The position numbers and the translations under genes are program-made. This document shows, piece by piece, positions 62,643 through 64,000 of a stretch of DNA of 64,000 nt; the first letter of the stretch is position 1; each line of letters starts with the position of its first letter. The notes below the pieces were generated by a model. That model did no database searches. It saw only the letters and a program-made list of their open reading frames with translations, and had not been told where the DNA came from. Source of the DNA: Desulfomonile tiedjei DSM 6799 (GTDB taxonomy: Bacteria > Desulfobacterota > Desulfomonilia > Desulfomonilales > Desulfomonilaceae); NCBI RefSeq assembly GCF_000266945.1, contig NC_018025.1, positions 2,418,001 to 2,482,000 of the forward strand, written 5' to 3'.

Positions 62643-63434
62643 ATGGATATTATAGTCTGCATGAAATGGACGCCCGATACCTCCGAAGCCGATCTCGCGA
62701 TCGCCGGGGGAGGCAAGGACATCAAAAAGGATGACCTCAGTTATGATATGAACGACTGGGATCGATTTGCTATTGAAGAGGCTGTCCTTATCAAAGAAAA
62801 GACCGGAGGCAAGGTGATAGTGGTAACAGTGGCTCCGGAAGATGCGGAAGAAATGCTTCGAGAAAGCCTTGCCCGTGGAGCGGACGAGGCATTCCACATC
62901 TGGGATGAAGCCATGGAAGCCTCAGACGGGTTTGCCACTGCCCGTATTCTGGCTCAGTTCATAAGAAACCGCCCGCATGATCTCGTGCTCACGGGTACTC
63001 TCGCGGACGACAACTGCTCGGGTCAGACCGGCGGGATGCTCGCTGCGATGCTCGGAATCCCGGTGGCCACTCTCGCTTCAGGAATACAAGTGGAAGACGG
63101 GAAAGTGAAACTCCGCAGAGAATTGGAAGGCGGGCTCTACGAAGCAATCGAAATGGACCTGCCCTGTGTAATCTCCGTGGCAACAGGCTTAAACGAGCCC
63201 AGGTTCGTGTCCATTCGTGCAGTCCGCAAGGTTGCGAGTCTGGACATTCCGGTGCTGGAATTGGGCGATGTAGGACTCGATGCTTCTCAAGTGGGCTCAG
63301 ACGGCTCCAGACTGGAAACGGTTTCCATGTCTTTGCCGCCTGAAGGCGAAGGAGCCGAGATAATCAAAGGCAAAGCTGAGGAAGCCGCTGCACGGCTCGC
63401 TGAGATCCTGAAGGAAAAGGGAGGTATCGGCTGA
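62643..63434 (+). CDS. etfB: Electron transfer flavoprotein subunit beta
   Basis: A 263-residue ETF beta. The start DIIVCMKWTPDTSEADLAI is typical, with MNDWDRFAIEEAVLIKEKTGG, LTGTLADDNCSGQTGGMLAAMLGIP and the signature segment VISVATGLNEPRFVSIRAVRKV. It forms the AMP/FAD-binding ETF with the alpha subunit and takes electrons from acyl-CoA dehydrogenases. GGAGG precedes the ATG. Its stop overlaps the etfA start (TGATG), so translation is coupled. Confidence 0.96.
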   Translation: MDIIVCMKWTPDTSEADLAIAGGGKDIKKDDLSYDMNDWDRFAIEEAVLIKEKTGGKVIVVTVAPEDAEEMLRESLARGADEAFHIWDEAMEASDGFATARILAQFIRNRPHDLVLTGTLADDNCSGQTGGMLAAMLGIPVATLASGIQVEDGKVKLRRELEGGLYEAIEMDLPCVISVATGLNEPRFVSIRAVRKVASLDIPVLELGDVGLDASQVGSDGSRLETVSMSLPPEGEGAEIIKGKAEEAAARLAEILKEKGGIG

Positions 63435-64000
63435 TGAATATTTTCGTTCTGGCTGAGCATCGCAATAAACAATTGAGAGATACCACCTGGGAAGCACTGG
63501 CAGCGGGCAAGAAGATTGCATCGGATCTCGGCGGCGACGTAACCTGTCTCGTTCTTGCAGACGCAGTGGATGAAATGGCTGACAAACTGGCAAAAGAGTG
63601 CCCGAAAGTCATCGCAGTGGAGGATGACCGGTTTGCGACATTCAACTCCGAGGCTTTCATGAAAGCTCTTGCTGCCATCCTGAAAGATCGCGGACCTTTT
63701 GTCCTGCTGATGGGAAACTCTAATGCCGTAATCGATCTCGCTCCCGGCCTTTCCGTTGTATTGGATGCCGCACTCGCTATGGACTGCTTCGGACTGGAAG
63801 TTCAGGACGGCAAGCCGCTGGCTGTCAGGCAGGTGTACAGCTATAAGGTGAATACCACGGTATCTTTCAAGGATTCCGAACGGATCGTCATTACGCTGCG
63901 AGCGGGTTCATTTCCTTATTCACCGGCAGGCAGCGAATCGGGTGCTGTGGAGAAAATCGCATCACCATTGGGGGACGAACCGCTCAAAAAGAGATTTCTC
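63434..64000 (+). CDS. etfA: Electron transfer flavoprotein subunit alpha, cut by window end
   Basis: The first 189 residues are present (NIFVLAEHRNKQLRDTTWEALAAGKKIA...), with LLMGNSNAVIDLAPGLSVVLDAALAMDC and the YKVNTTVSFKDSERIVITLRAGSF segment. The C-terminal FAD-binding domain lies beyond position 64000. The ATG overlaps the etfB stop by one base. It is the partner of etfB in the acyl-CoA oxidation module. Confidence 0.93.
   Translation, partial: MNIFVLAEHRNKQLRDTTWEALAAGKKIASDLGGDVTCLVLADAVDEMADKLAKECPKVIAVEDDRFATFNSEAFMKALAAILKDRGPFVLLMGNSNAVIDLAPGLSVVLDAALAMDCFGLEVQDGKPLAVRQVYSYKVNTTVSFKDSERIVITLRAGSFPYSPAGSESGAVEKIASPLGDEPLKKRFL

Overview
The window looks like a chromosomal segment of an anaerobic, respiring bacterium of the Desulfobacterota (sulfate-reducing or syntrophic 'deltaproteobacteria'; a Desulfomonile-like organism is a reasonable guess, not a proof). 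The evidence is the gene mix: rubrerythrin and cytochrome bd oxidase for oxygen defence, corrinoid methyltransferases with a RamA-type activase, an EtfAB plus membrane Fe-S oxidoreductase module, and many PAS sensor kinases and sigma-54 activators. Base composition is near balanced and quite uniform, and there is no large phage or plasmid block.

Left part (1-20 kb): a secreted O-methyltransferase; a CheB-CheR-PAS fusion followed by a sigma-54 activator; a conserved unknown gene with a small iron-permease-family membrane protein; an SDR oxidoreductase; an orphan response regulator; a serine hydrolase; an MFS exporter; a periplasmic-binding-domain hybrid histidine kinase; a PilZ-like protein; and a large membrane protein with a spermidine-synthase-like domain.

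Centre (20.8-34.3 kb) is the most interesting region. On the minus strand lie a methanol:corrinoid methyltransferase (MtaB), its corrinoid protein (MtaC), an MtaA/MtbA-type zinc methyltransferase, a shortened corrinoid/iron-sulfur protein (AcsC/CdhE-like), an AmiS/UreI-like channel, a CobW-type GTPase with an unknown partner, and a RamA-like ATP-dependent reductive activase. Upstream, in the same direction, are an NtrB-like kinase and an NtrC-like sigma-54 activator. A good -24/-12 promoter lies between this pair and the methyltransferase genes. Together they suggest an inducible archaeal-style methanol (or related methyl compound) activation pathway in a bacterium that probably lacks coenzyme M.

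Right part (34.8-64 kb): GH15 glucoamylase-like enzyme and glucose-6-phosphate dehydrogenase; small secreted proteins; cydAB with a sigma-54 promoter, three repeated dyads and an adjacent PAS sigma-54 activator; tRNA-Arg(ACG); AhpD-like and UlaG-like enzymes; an acyl-CoA dehydrogenase/acyl-CoA ligase pair separated from a TetR regulator by a 37-bp-arm perfect palindrome; 3-methyladenine glycosylase; hicB with a broken hicA; a second hybrid kinase; and a fatty-acid or aromatic-acid oxidation module (acyl-CoA dehydrogenase, XRE-cupin regulator, EtfQO-like Fe-S oxidoreductase, etfB, etfA cut by the window end).

Several dispersed foldback repeats occur in the gaps. Two of them share the end TATACCGATT, and one has inserted into a copy of the other, giving a clear filled-site/empty-site comparison inside this window.
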